Assembly (NCBI RefSeq): GCF_001598435.1
Contig: NZ_BCYY01000014.1
Coordinates: forward strand, 1-64,000
Reading direction: 5' to 3'
DNA length: 64,000 nucleotides
DNA from: Sphingomonas pituitosa NBRC 102491
Lineage (GTDB): Bacteria; Pseudomonadota; Alphaproteobacteria; Sphingomonadales; Sphingomonadaceae
Positions within the stretch are counted from its first letter, which is position 1; every line of letters begins with the position of its first letter. Positions 1-9,204 of this stretch are shown here, piece after piece. The position numbers were made by a program, and so were the translations under genes. The notes beneath the pieces are model-generated. The model worked only from the letters and a program-made list of their open reading frames with translations, was not told the DNA's origin and did not search any database.

Positions 1-2
1 AC

Positions 3-59
3 AGGATCATCCCCCTCGGGCACATCGCCCGCGAACTGCTCACGGCCACGGCACGATGA
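3..59 (+). CDS. C-terminal tail of an upstream gene, possibly chemotaxis methylesterase CheB (partial)
   Basis: An open frame enters from the window edge and stops with TGA at 57-59. It encodes RIIPLGHIARELLTATAR. The PL..IA.ELL pattern resembles the extreme C-terminus of CheB methylesterase domains. The next gene is a chemotaxis-type protein, which fits. Only 18 residues are visible, so the family call is a guess from context and the frame itself could be chance. Confidence 0.35.
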   Translation, partial: RIIPLGHIARELLTATAR

Positions 60-80
60 CCGCGCAACAAGGAGACGGCC

Positions 81-1793
81 ATGTACGCCGCACCCATTCC
101 TGAACCCAATCCCGAATCCGAACTGTCGCTCGCCCAGATCGAGGCGACGATCAGCCAGGTCGCCAGCAATCTCGATGCGCGGTTCGTCTCGGCGGGCGAG
201 GCGCTGGCCCAGGCCTATGCGATCGTCGAGCGGCTGGTGAGTGCGCTCGAAGGCGTGACCAACGCGCTTGGCCGCGACGCGGCGGACGCGGCGGTCGAGA
301 ACATGCGCGCCACGGCGGATCGGCTGGAGCGGCTTCCCGCCGTGCAGGCGGCGCGCCAGACGGGGCTGGAAAGCATCGCCGCCGGCGCGCGGCCGCTGGC
401 CCACCATATCTCCCAGGTGAAGCGCACGCTCGATTTCCTTCGCATTTGCGGCCTCAACATCAAGGTGGCGGCCGCCGGCCGCAACGGCTTCGCCGACTTC
501 GCCGACACGATGAACGTCCGGCTCGACGTGGGCGAGGAGGAGATCGGCGGGATCGGCATCGAGATCGAACGGCTTACCGCCAGCATCCCCGCGCTGATCG
601 AGGTCGATCGCCAGCTCGCCGCCGAATGCACCAAGGTGATCCCGCAGGTGCCGCGCAAGCTGGCCGCCGACGCAGAAGCGCTGCAGCGCCACCAGGCCGC
701 CGATGCCGCGCGTGCCGCCCGCATCGCCGCCGTCGGGCGCGAGATCCACGGCCGGGTCGCGACCGCGATCGGCGCGATGCAGATCGGCGACATCACCCGT
801 CAGCGGCTGGAACATGTCGCCACCGGGATTCGCACGCTGATCGCCTGGCGCGACGCCGCCGATCCGGCTGCCGCGATCCCGGTGGTCGGCCATATGGTCG
901 CGCTGTTCGCCGCCCAGGCCTCGGACACGATCGAGGCGTTCCACACCGAATCGCAGCGGCTGGCGGAGAGCCTGCGCGGGATCGCGCCGAGCGCGACCCA
1001 GCTGCTGGAGATCAAGGCCGAGGGCGACCGCGAACAGAATGGCGACAACAGCGCCTTTCTCGGCGCGCTGGAAAAGAGCGTCGCCGACGTGGCGCAGGTG
1101 ACCGCGCGCCTGCGCGACGCCGATGCGCGCGCCCAGACGCTGGGCGGCTCGACGTCGGACAGCGCCGAACGCCTCGCGCAGCGGCTGCGGGTGGTCCACC
1201 GGGTGAACCATGACGTGCACCTGATGGCGTGGAACACCGATCTTCGCTGCCACCGCCTCGGCGACGAAGGCAAGGCGCTGGCGATGGTCGCCTCGGAAAT
1301 CCGAGGATTCGCGACGATGCTGGCGACGATCTCGGCCGAAATCCGGCAGTCGGTCGAATCGCTGGTCAGCGCGGTGACCGCGCTGCGCGACCCCGAGGCC
1401 GAGCATGGCGGCGACGCCGCCGAGGCGCTGACCGAGTCACTTGCCTGCATCCGCGACGGCGCCCAGCGCATGCGCACGGGCATGGCCGGGCTGAGCGAGG
1501 ACGCGGCGGCGGTGTCGCGGATCCTGGAGACCACCACCAGCAATGTCGATTGCGAGGCCGCGTTCGGCGACTCGCTGCGCAGCGTGGTGCTGCAGCTCAA
1601 GCTGTTCGGCACGCCCTGCGCGGCCCCCGAAGGCGAAGTCGCGGCGGCGCTGGCCGAACTGCTGGATGGCATGGCGCGCAGCTACACCATGGCGCGCGAA
1701 CGCGAGATCCACCACCGCTTCGCGCTGCCGGGCGGCGCCGCGTCCACGCCGTCGGCCATGGACGACGATGATGACGATGACGGGCTGTTCTGA
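81..1793 (+). CDS. Soluble methyl-accepting chemotaxis-like protein
   Basis: This 570-aa protein has no signal peptide and no membrane segment. It is almost entirely helical and coiled-coil. The stretch around residues 225-260 (MQIGDITRQRLEHV) resembles the Q-DITRQ-hE motif of chemotaxis helical bundles. Around residues 385-440, AWNTDLRCHRLGDEGKALAM followed by VASEIRGFA is the MCP signalling hairpin (normally N..I.AAR.GE.GKGFAVVA.EVR) in diverged form. It is therefore probably a cytoplasmic signal transducer coupling to CheA/CheW. The C-terminus is seven Asp followed by GLF, recalling the acidic-hydrophobic tails of sphingomonad MCPs. A GGAG sits 7 nt before the ATG. Its ligand is unknown, and the diverged hairpin may not be methylated. 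Confidence 0.7.
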   Translation: MYAAPIPEPNPESELSLAQIEATISQVASNLDARFVSAGEALAQAYAIVERLVSALEGVTNALGRDAADAAVENMRATADRLERLPAVQAARQTGLESIAAGARPLAHHISQVKRTLDFLRICGLNIKVAAAGRNGFADFADTMNVRLDVGEEEIGGIGIEIERLTASIPALIEVDRQLAAECTKVIPQVPRKLAADAEALQRHQAADAARAARIAAVGREIHGRVATAIGAMQIGDITRQRLEHVATGIRTLIAWRDAADPAAAIPVVGHMVALFAAQASDTIEAFHTESQRLAESLRGIAPSATQLLEIKAEGDREQNGDNSAFLGALEKSVADVAQVTARLRDADARAQTLGGSTSDSAERLAQRLRVVHRVNHDVHLMAWNTDLRCHRLGDEGKALAMVASEIRGFATMLATISAEIRQSVESLVSAVTALRDPEAEHGGDAAEALTESLACIRDGAQRMRTGMAGLSEDAAAVSRILETTTSNVDCEAAFGDSLRSVVLQLKLFGTPCAAPEGEVAAALAELLDGMARSYTMAREREIHHRFALPGGAASTPSAMDDDDDDDGLF

Positions 1794-1808
1794 GCCCGGC
1801 ACCGCGCC

Positions 1809-2282
1809 TCACTTCTTCGGCGTCTCTTCCGTTTCGTTGACGTAATCGACAAAGCTGCCGACCAGCGAATCCCACAGCTCCAGGTTCTTCTGGAACAGCG
1901 TCGTGGACATCTGCTGGTCCTCGAAGTTCAGGTCGTACTCGATCGCGGCTTCGCCCTGATCGTCCGAATAGACGCGCGCGAAGCGGTGCTTCTGGTTCCA
2001 GGCGTTGGCACGGGCGGGCGACAGCTTGTTGGTCCAGCCCGCGTAGAACTGGATGTCCCCGCAGTTGCGGCCCTTCTCGCAGGTCATGAAGAAGATGGTG
2101 AACTTGTAGCCCTGCGCACCACTGCGGATGATAGGATCGCCGTCCTTGTCCTTGCTCAGCTCGGCCTTGTAGCCGGCATCCTGCAGCGCCTTGGCGATCG
2201 ACTGCGGATCGGTGGACTTCACCTGCGCCTGCGCCGGCACCGCGGCCAGCAGGCCGAGCCCCATCAGCACCACCCTCTTCAT
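1809..2282 (-). CDS. YbjN domain-containing secreted protein
   Basis: This 157-aa protein starts with a clear Sec signal peptide (MKRVVLMGLGLLAAVPAQAQ). A YbjN-type fold follows: SIAKALQDAGYKAEL, then a strand pair ending FFMTCEKGRNCGDIQFYAGW and a helical C-terminus (SLVGSFVDYV). YbjN proteins resemble secretion chaperones. Secreted alphaproteobacterial forms have no established reaction. It is convergent with the chemotaxis gene, with only 15 nt between the stops. It lies downstream of the SDR on the same strand after a 64-nt gap, so co-transcription is possible but not shown. Confidence 0.75.
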   Translation of the reverse strand: MKRVVLMGLGLLAAVPAQAQVKSTDPQSIAKALQDAGYKAELSKDKDGDPIIRSGAQGYKFTIFFMTCEKGRNCGDIQFYAGWTNKLSPARANAWNQKHRFARVYSDDQGEAAIEYDLNFEDQQMSTTLFQKNLELWDSLVGSFVDYVNETEETPKK

Positions 2283-2346
2283 GCAATTTCCTTCACTGTG
2301 TTACGCGAGCGTCGCCCGTATCGCGGAAGCGCGGTGCCTGCCAAGC

Positions 2347-3141
2347 CTAGCGTCGCCCCAGCCGGCTGCGCTGCGCCTGCTTGCGCAGCGCGCCCGGCAT
2401 CCAGCGCGCCGCGAACCACAGCTTGCGCGCCGTCCTGCCGACCCGGGTATGCAGCACCGGGCCATGCACAGCCGCCCATGCCGCTTCGGCAACGTCGCCC
2501 ACCGGCGAAATCTCCAGCCCCGCGCGCCGCACATTCTCGCGGATCAGCTGGTTGGAGCCGCCGGTCGGCTGGTCGAGCAGCGGCGTGTCGATGAACGCGG
2601 GCATCAGCGTGCGCACCTTCACGCCGGCGCCCGCCCATTCGCCGTCCAGTGCCTCGGCCAGCCCGCGCACCGCGAACTTGGTCGCCGAGTAGATCGCCGC
2701 CCCCGCCGCGCCATAGATGCCCGCCGCCGAGCTGGTGATCAGCATCACCGATCCCGGGGTCGCCGACAGGAGCGGAAAGCCGACATGCGCGCCGTGCACC
2801 ACGCCGGTGAAGTTGACCGCGATGCATCGCTCCAGGTCGGCCGGGACGGTGGTGGCGAAAGGGCCGCTGGTGCCGATGCCCGCATTGTTGAACAGCACGT
2901 CCAGCCGCCCCCCGCTCGCCTCGGCGAAGGCCGCCAGCGCCGCCACCCACTGGTCGCGGTCGCGGACGTCGAGCAGGTGCGTTGTCGCCGCCCCCGCGGG
3001 CAGCATCGCTCTCGTTTCCTCGAGCCCCGCGGCGTTGACGTCCGCCAGCCCGACGCGCCAGCCGCGCTGCGCGAACAGCAGCGCCACCGCCCTGCCGATG
3101 CCCGACGCGCCGCCGGTAATGAAGATTGCCTGCTGGGTCAT
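2347..3141 (-). CDS. Short-chain dehydrogenase/reductase (classical SDR)
   Basis: This is a 264-aa NAD(P)-dependent oxidoreductase. It has the Rossmann motif TGGASGIG (10-17), NNAG (85-88), catalytic Ser138, and the YSATK motif with Tyr151 and Lys155. Asp34 after the second strand (GLADV) favours NAD(H). The C-terminal tail after residue 225 is basic and Arg-rich (TARKLWFAARWMPGALRKQ), seen in SDRs that associate with membranes. The substrate cannot be read from sequence. I chose the ATG at 3141 because the upstream extension of the open frame has no homology and overlaps the sirtuin gene region in another frame. Confidence 0.85.
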   Translation of the reverse strand: MTQQAIFITGGASGIGRAVALLFAQRGWRVGLADVNAAGLEETRAMLPAGAATTHLLDVRDRDQWVAALAAFAEASGGRLDVLFNNAGIGTSGPFATTVPADLERCIAVNFTGVVHGAHVGFPLLSATPGSVMLITSSAAGIYGAAGAAIYSATKFAVRGLAEALDGEWAGAGVKVRTLMPAFIDTPLLDQPTGGSNQLIRENVRRAGLEISPVGDVAEAAWAAVHGPVLHTRVGRTARKLWFAARWMPGALRKQAQRSRLGRR

Positions 3142-3230
3142 GCACCGCTCCCTGTCGCCGCGCCTTTCGCGACGCGTTGCCCGCATCCTTCCGCACCTTG
3201 CTGAGCAACGCCAGCAGGATGTTGCGGCGG

Positions 3231-3935
3231 TCAGGCCCCGGCGAGCAATTCCTCCACCCAGGCGGGGACGAGCGCGCCGGCCGGCCCCATCCGGCTCTCC
3301 TCGAACCAGTGGCTGCCGCCGGAGGGTTCCAGGTTCATCTCCAGCGTCGCCGCGCCGTAGTGCCGCGCGGTCTGGACGAAGCCGGCGGCTGGATAGACCG
3401 CACCCGAGGTGCCGATCGAAACGAACAGGTCCGCCGCGGCCAGCGCGGCCTCGATCCGCTCCATCTGGTAGGGCATCTCGCCGAAGAACACGATGTCCGG
3501 CCGCAGCGCCAGCATCCCGCAATTCGGGCATTCGGTCTCCGGGGGCAGCGCCTCGGCCCAGCCTTCGCGAATGCCGCAGGCGGCGCACAGCGCCGATCGC
3601 AGCTCGCCATGCATGTGGAGCAGGCGGGAGGCACCGGCCCGCTCGTGCAGGTCGTCGACATTCTGCGTGACGATCAGCAGGTCGCCCGGCCACGCCGCGT
3701 CGAGCCGCGCCAATGCATGGTGCGCAGCATTGGGTTCCACCGTGTCGAGCGCGGCGCGGCGAAGATCGTAGAAGCGGTGGACCAGCGCCGGGTCGCGCGC
3801 CAGCGCCTCGGGCGTGCAGACATCCTCGACGCGGTGCCCCTCCCACAAGCCGCCCGGGCCGCGAAAGGTGGCGATGCCGCTCTCGGCGGAAACGCCGGCG
3901 CCGGTGAGAATCACGAGATTGCGAAGCCTGGCCAT
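3231..3935 (-). CDS. cobB: Sir2-family NAD-dependent protein deacylase (CobB type)
   Basis: This 234-aa sirtuin removes acyl groups from lysines using NAD+. It has GAGVSAESGIATFRG for NAD binding, TQNVDDLHERAG, the catalytic His in LHMHGEL, and a four-Cys zinc site (CAACG then CPNCG). The segment FYDLRR supplies Tyr56 and Arg59. In class III sirtuins such as E. coli CobB and human SIRT5 this pair recognises succinyl or malonyl lysine, so desuccinylase activity is likely (inference). The length is normal for the short bacterial class. It stands alone, 89 nt upstream of the SDR on the same strand. Confidence 0.92.
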   Translation of the reverse strand: MARLRNLVILTGAGVSAESGIATFRGPGGLWEGHRVEDVCTPEALARDPALVHRFYDLRRAALDTVEPNAAHHALARLDAAWPGDLLIVTQNVDDLHERAGASRLLHMHGELRSALCAACGIREGWAEALPPETECPNCGMLALRPDIVFFGEMPYQMERIEAALAAADLFVSIGTSGAVYPAAGFVQTARHYGAATLEMNLEPSGGSHWFEESRMGPAGALVPAWVEELLAGA

Positions 3936-4012
3936 GCCGGAACCCTAGGCCCGCCACAGCAGCGCCGCAAAGCTTGGTTTCTCTGTACGCCTCAAGGATC
4001 GGAGACAAGACC

Positions 4013-4384
4013 ATGGCCGTGCTCGCCTTTGCCCTCCTCGCGATCCTCCCGCCGCAACAGGCGCGCGGCCCCGCCGGGGACGACGACGCGACGGGGCGCG
4101 CGTCCCGCCCGCTCACCCGGCAGCGCTGCCCGACCCAAACCAGATCCGACGAGATCATCGTGTGCAGGCGCGACGAACCCGATCGCTACCGCATCGGCCC
4201 GACGCTTCCCGCCACCGCCCAGCGGCGCGCGATCGACCCCGCGCTGCGCCTTCCCGGCGGCGGCGAGGTCCGGGCGGAGGCGCAGCAGCACAGCGCCGGC
4301 ATCGCCTCCGTGCCGGCCGCATTCGTGACGCTGCGGATTCCGCTGGGCTCCAAGAAGAAAAAGCCCGGCGACGCGCAAAAATAG
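4013..4384 (+). CDS. Small secreted hypothetical protein with DEIIVC motif
   Basis: This 123-aa protein starts MAVLAFALLAILPPQQARG, a short signal-like segment. The core reads RCPTQTRSDEIIVCRRDEPD then YRIGP. Two Cys flank the DEIIVC motif, and I recall this motif from unannotated sphingomonad secreted proteins. The tail is basic (KKKKPGDAQK). I chose the ATG at 4013, with GGAG at 4001-4004, over an upstream ATG at 3974 because it places the signal sequence at the N-terminus. Function unknown. It precedes dapB by 41 nt and may be co-transcribed. Confidence 0.65.
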   Translation: MAVLAFALLAILPPQQARGPAGDDDATGRASRPLTRQRCPTQTRSDEIIVCRRDEPDRYRIGPTLPATAQRRAIDPALRLPGGGEVRAEAQQHSAGIASVPAAFVTLRIPLGSKKKKPGDAQK

Positions 4385-4425
4385 TCTCTGTCGTTTGGCC
4401 GCAGGATCGTGCAACAGCGCGGGCC

Positions 4426-5154
4426 ATGACCAGCATCGGCATCTACGGCAGCATGGGGCGGATGGGCCAGGCGATCGCCGCCGCCCTTCCCGATTTCGGC
4501 GCCCGCCTGGCAGGCGGCACGGACGTGGGCGACGACCCTGTGGACGTGGCGCGCAAGGCCGATGTGATCGTCGACTTCTCGGCGCCCGCGGCACTGGAGG
4601 CCAATCTTGCCGCCGCTCGCGCCGCCCGCACGCCGATCGTGATCGGCACCACCGGCCTTGGCGAGCGCCACCACCGGATGATCGACGCCGCAGCGGCGGA
4701 AATCGCCGTGCTGCAGACCGGCAACACCTCGCTGGGCATCGGGCTGCTCTCGCGCCTGGTGCAGGAGGCCGCGGCGCGGCTCGGGCAGGACTGGGACATC
4801 GAGATCGTCGAGATGCACCACCGCAACAAGGCCGATGCGCCCTCCGGCACCGCACAGATGCTGGGCGCCGCCGCTGCCGAGGCGATGGGTACCACGCTCG
4901 CGGAGGCTGGCGTCAGCGATCGCGCCGGCCTCACCGGTCCGCGTGCCGCCGGCACCATCGGCATGGCGAGCCTGCGCGGCGGATCGGTGATCGGCGATCA
5001 CACCGTGGTCTTCGCCAGCGACGGCGAGCGGATCGAGCTCACCCACCGCGCCGACGATCGTGCGATCTTCGCCAAGGGTGCGATCCGCGCCGCCTTGTGG
5101 CTGCCCGGCCGCGATGCCGGCCGCTACACCATGGCCGAGGTGCTCGGCGTGTGA
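4426..5154 (+). CDS. dapB: 4-hydroxy-tetrahydrodipicolinate reductase
   Basis: DapB reduces the DapA product to tetrahydrodipicolinate in lysine and meso-diaminopimelate synthesis. The 242 aa begin with the nucleotide-binding loop GIYGSMGRMG (5-14). VDFSAP and GTTGL follow in the cofactor domain. The signature EMHHRNKADAPSGTA carries catalytic His131/His132 and Lys135. GGSVIGDHTVVFA and the C-terminal FAKGAIRAALWL complete the family pattern. Slightly shorter than E. coli DapB, as in other alphaproteobacteria. Its stop overlaps the GTG start of nth (GTGA), implying translational coupling. Confidence 0.95.
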   Translation: MTSIGIYGSMGRMGQAIAAALPDFGARLAGGTDVGDDPVDVARKADVIVDFSAPAALEANLAAARAARTPIVIGTTGLGERHHRMIDAAAAEIAVLQTGNTSLGIGLLSRLVQEAAARLGQDWDIEIVEMHHRNKADAPSGTAQMLGAAAAEAMGTTLAEAGVSDRAGLTGPRAAGTIGMASLRGGSVIGDHTVVFASDGERIELTHRADDRAIFAKGAIRAALWLPGRDAGRYTMAEVLGV

Positions 5155-5816
5155 AGAAGGCGCAGGTCGTCGAGTTCTTCGCGCGGCTGGCGGCGGACAA
5201 TCCGCACCCCGAGACCGAGCTCGAATCGGTCAACACCTACACCCTGCTCGTGGCCGTGGTGCTCTCCGCCCAGGCGACCGACGCCGGCGTCAACAAGGCG
5301 ACCCGGGCGCTGTTCGCGCACGTCGACACGCCCGAGAAGATGGTCGCGCTGGGCGAAGCCGGACTGAAGGACCACATCAAGACGATCGGCCTGTTCAACA
5401 CCAAGGCCAAGAACGTCATCGCGCTTTCCGAGGCGCTGATCCGCGACCATGGCGGTGCAGTGCCGGCCGATCGCGACGCGCTGGAGCAGCTGCCCGGCGT
5501 GGGGCGCAAGACGGCCAATGTGGTGATGAACGTGGCGTTCGGGCACGAGACCTTCGCGGTCGACACGCACCTCTTCCGCGTCTGCAACCGCACCGGCCTC
5601 GCGCCCGGCAAGACGCCGCTGGCGGTGGAGCTGAAGCTGGAAAAGGTGGTGCCGCAGCCCTTCCGGCTGCACGCGCACCACTGGCTGATCCTGCACGGCC
5701 GCTACATCTGCAAGGCGCGCACGCCCGAATGCTGGCGATGCCCGGTGGCCGATTGCTGCGCATTCAAGCCGAAGACCCCGGCACCAAAGGCCAGGAAGGC
5801 CGCCGTGCCGGCCTGA
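5151..5816 (+). CDS. nth: Endonuclease III (DNA glycosylase/AP lyase)
   Basis: Nth excises oxidised pyrimidines and nicks abasic sites in base excision repair. The helix-hairpin-helix LPGVGRKTA carries catalytic Lys120, and FAVDTHLFRVCNR carries Asp138, the same numbers as E. coli Nth. The C-terminal 4Fe-4S site has C-x6-C-x2-C-x5-C spacing (CKARTPECWRCPVADCC). 221 aa. It starts at GTG 5151, overlapping the dapB stop by 4 nt. That start also gives the residue numbers matching E. coli. The tail after the cluster is Lys/Pro/Ala-rich. Confidence 0.96.
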   Translation: MKKAQVVEFFARLAADNPHPETELESVNTYTLLVAVVLSAQATDAGVNKATRALFAHVDTPEKMVALGEAGLKDHIKTIGLFNTKAKNVIALSEALIRDHGGAVPADRDALEQLPGVGRKTANVVMNVAFGHETFAVDTHLFRVCNRTGLAPGKTPLAVELKLEKVVPQPFRLHAHHWLILHGRYICKARTPECWRCPVADCCAFKPKTPAPKARKAAVPA

Positions 5817-5886
5817 GCTTTTGCATCGCGCCCTGCCGAAACGGGCTGGCGTTCGGCCGAATGCTTTGCTAGTCGGCCCTTTCCAG

Positions 5887-5963
<77 letters not shown>

Positions 5964-6098
5964 GCTTCCCACATCGATGGCATGCAAGAACCGGCTGGCG
6001 TTTCGGCTGAAACTTCCGGCGCGCGGCTCAGGCGAGCGTCGGGCCCTGTTCTGGCGCCGATGCGCCGGGGCAGATCGGCCTTACCCCTCCACCCCATG
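5964..6098. other. Gap between tRNA-Arg and the TonB receptor terminator
   Basis: No supported gene. The segment at 5993-6011 resembles 5843-5861 on the other side of the tRNA (GGCTGGCGTT then CGGC.GAA in both). I see no integrase or displaced tRNA 3' end nearby, so I do not call this an attachment site. Confidence 0.4.
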
Positions 6099-6130
6099 AA
6101 AAATCCCCCGGAGGCATGGCCTCCGGGGGA
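6099..6130 (-). terminator. Rho-independent terminator of the first TonB receptor gene
   Basis: A perfect 12-bp stem (6104-6115 with 6119-6130) encloses a 3-nt loop. On the minus strand five T follow immediately (6103-6099). It lies 26 nt after the receptor stop codon. Confidence 0.92.
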
Positions 6131-6156
6131 CGGGAGCATAGCGTCGTGCCGTGCGG

Positions 6157-9100
6157 TTACAGGCGCAGCGAGATGCCAGCGACCAGCTGGCGGCCCAGCA
6201 GGTCGTAGCCCATGATCGTGTTGCCGCGCAGCAGGCCGATGCGGCTGCGGCTGTCCGGCACGATCGGCGGGTCGCGATCGAACAGGTTGTTCGCGGCGAG
6301 ACGGAACGTCATGCGCTTGTTGACGTCGAAGGTCAGTGCCAGATCGAACCAGTCATATGCCTTGATGCCGGGGTACGCATCGCGCTTGTCGGCTTCCGGG
6401 AGCGCCGGGATGCCGGTGCTGGCAGGCGCATAGGCCGTCATCGGCATGCCGCTGCGGTGCCGCCAGTTGAGCGACACGCTGGCGACGCGGCTCGGCGCCG
6501 TCCAGGTGGTGCGGAACTGGTGCGCCCAGGTCGGCATGCTCTCACCGCAACCGCTACCATAATAGCCGGTGCAGTCGCGCGGCGTGATGTCCGGCGCGCC
6601 CTGGCTGCCCACGAGCGTCATCAGCGTGCCGTTGAAGCTCATGTCGAGCGAACCGACGTTGCCCAGGCCGACATTATACTGGCCCTGGAAGTCCCAGCCG
6701 TGCGACTTGGACCGATAGCCGTTGGTCGAACCGCGCGAAACCCAGCCGGTCGAGGGGCTGGTCGTCGGCGAGCTGGACAGCGTGCCGTCGGCGTTGCGCT
6801 TGATGCCACGGCAATAATAGTCGTTGCCGGTGGTGAGGCAGCCGTTGAGCCAGTCGAGCGGGTTGAAGAACTCGAGCTGATCCTCCAGGTCGATTAGCCA
6901 GCGATCGACCGATACCGTGAGGCCCTTGACGAAGCGCGGGGTGAGCACGACGCCGAAGGTCTTGGTGTAGGCCGTTTCAGGCCGCAGCGCGAACCCGCCC
7001 TCGCGAACGGTGCAGGCATCGTTCGGGCAGATCAGCGTGGCGCTGTTGTAGAGGTTCGTCGGCAGGCCGGTGTTGGCGCACTGCTGCGCCGAGAAACGCG
7101 ACGGGACGCGGGGGCCGTTCGGGTTTGCTCCGTCGATCTGCGGAGCGCAAGGATCTGCGTAGAAACCCGTGTTCCAGAAGATGTTGGCTGCATTGGCCGC
7201 CGCGCCGACACCCGGTGCCGCCTGCGACTTGTTGTACGAGCCGCGGAAGGTGATGTCCTCGACGGGCGACCAGATGCCCTCGATCTTCCAGGTGCCGAAC
7301 TTGTTGTCCAGGCGGTTGTACTTGGACAGACGATAGCCGGCGTTCAGCTGGAGCAGATGCGTCCAGGACTGGCGCTCGACCAGCGGGGCCGAGAGCTCGA
7401 CATTGCCTTCCAGGATCGTCTGGGTAGCGCGGCTGTTAGCGCCGCTACCATTATTCTGGCGGAAGACGTCGTTATAGTCCGTACGATCCATCTCGTCGCG
7501 ATATTCGGCGCCGACCGCGACGGCGAGGCCTTGTTCTGCGAAGGGCGACGTGATCCCGTACTTGCCGAGATCGCCACTTACGGTGCCGACGAACTGCAAG
7601 AGGCGCGGAATGCGCTTGGCGATGCCGCCCGAAGCATCCCCGTAGATATAGCGGTTCAGCGCTGCGTCGTTGTTGAACGGCGCGAATGCATTGAACGGTA
7701 CACAGCTAGGATCCGCACCGTTGACGACCGAACGGCAGGTCGGGCGACCATTCACATTGACCACATCGAGCGCACGGTTAACCTTCGCGAAATCCGCGAA
7801 GGGCTCGTCGATCGTTTCGAGCTGCGCACGCGACAACATGCCTGCTACATCATAGGACCAGACATCGTCCAGAACCCGGCCACGCAGGCCGGCGGTGATG
7901 CGATAGCCGGCATTGATGTACTGCTGGCGAACCAGCGGCTGCGAATCGAAGCGATAGCGCAGGTCGAAGGTGCCGTACTGGGTCGCCACGCCCGCATTGG
8001 CACCGCAAAGCGTCGTTGCCTGGGACGCCGAAAGGAAGGGGTTGTCGCAGTTCACCCGGTACGGATCCGTACCATAGGCACCAAAATTATAGGTCCGATT
8101 GAGGATCGTGTTGTACGACTTGTCGCGATACCATAGTACGTTGCTGTACAGTTCGACATGGTCGTCGAGCTGCGCGGTCAGGAAGCCGCCTGCGTTGACG
8201 CGGTGGAACGGGCGCTGGAAGGCATGATCGTCATACGGGTTGGCCGAGGTACCGGCCGGGCCGCTGTTGATCGGAATAAAGGTGCCGTTGCCGCTGGGGT
8301 TGTTGACCAGCACCTGCCCGGCGAACGCGCCCGACTGCGGAATGATGGTGCCCGCCGGCGTAAACGACGCGCGCGAACAGCCGAGCGGCGAGGTGCGGCT
8401 GCTGGTCACCACTTCGCAGACCGCGTTGGAGCGATCGCGCAGGCGGACCAGGCTCGACTCGCGATAGTCGGCAAAGGCGGAGATGTTGACGCGCCCGTCG
8501 AACAGGTTGGTGCCGGCGGCGATGCTGACATCGGCGCGGCCGCCGTCGTTCTTCATGCCCAGCGGCGAATTGAAGCCGGCGCGAGCGGCTGCTTCGGTCA
8601 CCGCGCTGGCGCGGTTGTTGTGGTTGAAGAAGCTGTAGTTGCCGTCGATGCGGATGCCGGAGAAGTTCTTCTTCATGACGAAGTTGACCACGCCCGCGAC
8701 CGCGTCCGATCCGTAGACCGAAGAGGCACCGCCGGTCAGCACGTCGATCCGGTCGACCAGCGCGTTCGGGATGATGCCCACATCGACCGAGTTGGCCAGG
8801 CCGATGCGCATGCCGTCGATCAGCATCAGCGTGCGCTCATAGCCCAGGCTGCGCAGCTTGATGCGCTGGCGGCCTTCGGAGTCGCTGAAATTCTGCTCGG
8901 AATTGACCTGGACCTGCGGCAGGCGGTTGGTCACTTCCTCGATCGTGGTCGCACCCTGCGCGGCGATCTCGGCGGCGGTGGTGGTGGCGATCGGCGCGGC
9001 CGAACGGTTGTTCAGCCGAACGATGCGCGTGCCGGTGACGATGATCGGGCCACCCGCGTCGTCCTGGCCCGATTCCGCCAGCTTGGCCGAGGCGACCGGA

Positions 9101-9204
9101 TCGCCGATCGAGACCGGCGGACTGTCATTGGTCTGTGCAGCGGCAGGCACCGCCATCAGCGCGGCCACGCAACAACTGCTGGCCCAAACTCCCCTTAACA
9201 TCAT
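6157..9204 (-). CDS. TonB-dependent receptor, mannan-locus (receptor 1)
   Basis: This 1015-aa outer-membrane receptor has a signal peptide ending VPAAAQ. The plug domain (about 55-180) contains IIVTGTRI, RSLGYERTLMLIDGMRI, VDRIDVLTGGASSVYGSDAV and AGVVNFVMKKNF. The large barrel ends LLGRQLVAGISLRL with no unusual tail. Such receptors import ligands across the outer membrane using TonB energy. The start ATGATG at 9204 follows GAGGGG. It lies downstream of four glycosidase genes on the same strand. It therefore probably takes up mannan or N-glycan fragments (inference from context only). A terminator follows it. Confidence 0.9.
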   Translation of the reverse strand: MMLRGVWASSCCVAALMAVPAAAQTNDSPPVSIGDPVASAKLAESGQDDAGGPIIVTGTRIVRLNNRSAAPIATTTAAEIAAQGATTIEEVTNRLPQVQVNSEQNFSDSEGRQRIKLRSLGYERTLMLIDGMRIGLANSVDVGIIPNALVDRIDVLTGGASSVYGSDAVAGVVNFVMKKNFSGIRIDGNYSFFNHNNRASAVTEAAARAGFNSPLGMKNDGGRADVSIAAGTNLFDGRVNISAFADYRESSLVRLRDRSNAVCEVVTSSRTSPLGCSRASFTPAGTIIPQSGAFAGQVLVNNPSGNGTFIPINSGPAGTSANPYDDHAFQRPFHRVNAGGFLTAQLDDHVELYSNVLWYRDKSYNTILNRTYNFGAYGTDPYRVNCDNPFLSASQATTLCGANAGVATQYGTFDLRYRFDSQPLVRQQYINAGYRITAGLRGRVLDDVWSYDVAGMLSRAQLETIDEPFADFAKVNRALDVVNVNGRPTCRSVVNGADPSCVPFNAFAPFNNDAALNRYIYGDASGGIAKRIPRLLQFVGTVSGDLGKYGITSPFAEQGLAVAVGAEYRDEMDRTDYNDVFRQNNGSGANSRATQTILEGNVELSAPLVERQSWTHLLQLNAGYRLSKYNRLDNKFGTWKIEGIWSPVEDITFRGSYNKSQAAPGVGAAANAANIFWNTGFYADPCAPQIDGANPNGPRVPSRFSAQQCANTGLPTNLYNSATLICPNDACTVREGGFALRPETAYTKTFGVVLTPRFVKGLTVSVDRWLIDLEDQLEFFNPLDWLNGCLTTGNDYYCRGIKRNADGTLSSSPTTSPSTGWVSRGSTNGYRSKSHGWDFQGQYNVGLGNVGSLDMSFNGTLMTLVGSQGAPDITPRDCTGYYGSGCGESMPTWAHQFRTTWTAPSRVASVSLNWRHRSGMPMTAYAPASTGIPALPEADKRDAYPGIKAYDWFDLALTFDVNKRMTFRLAANNLFDRDPPIVPDSRSRIGLLRGNTIMGYDLLGRQLVAGISLRL

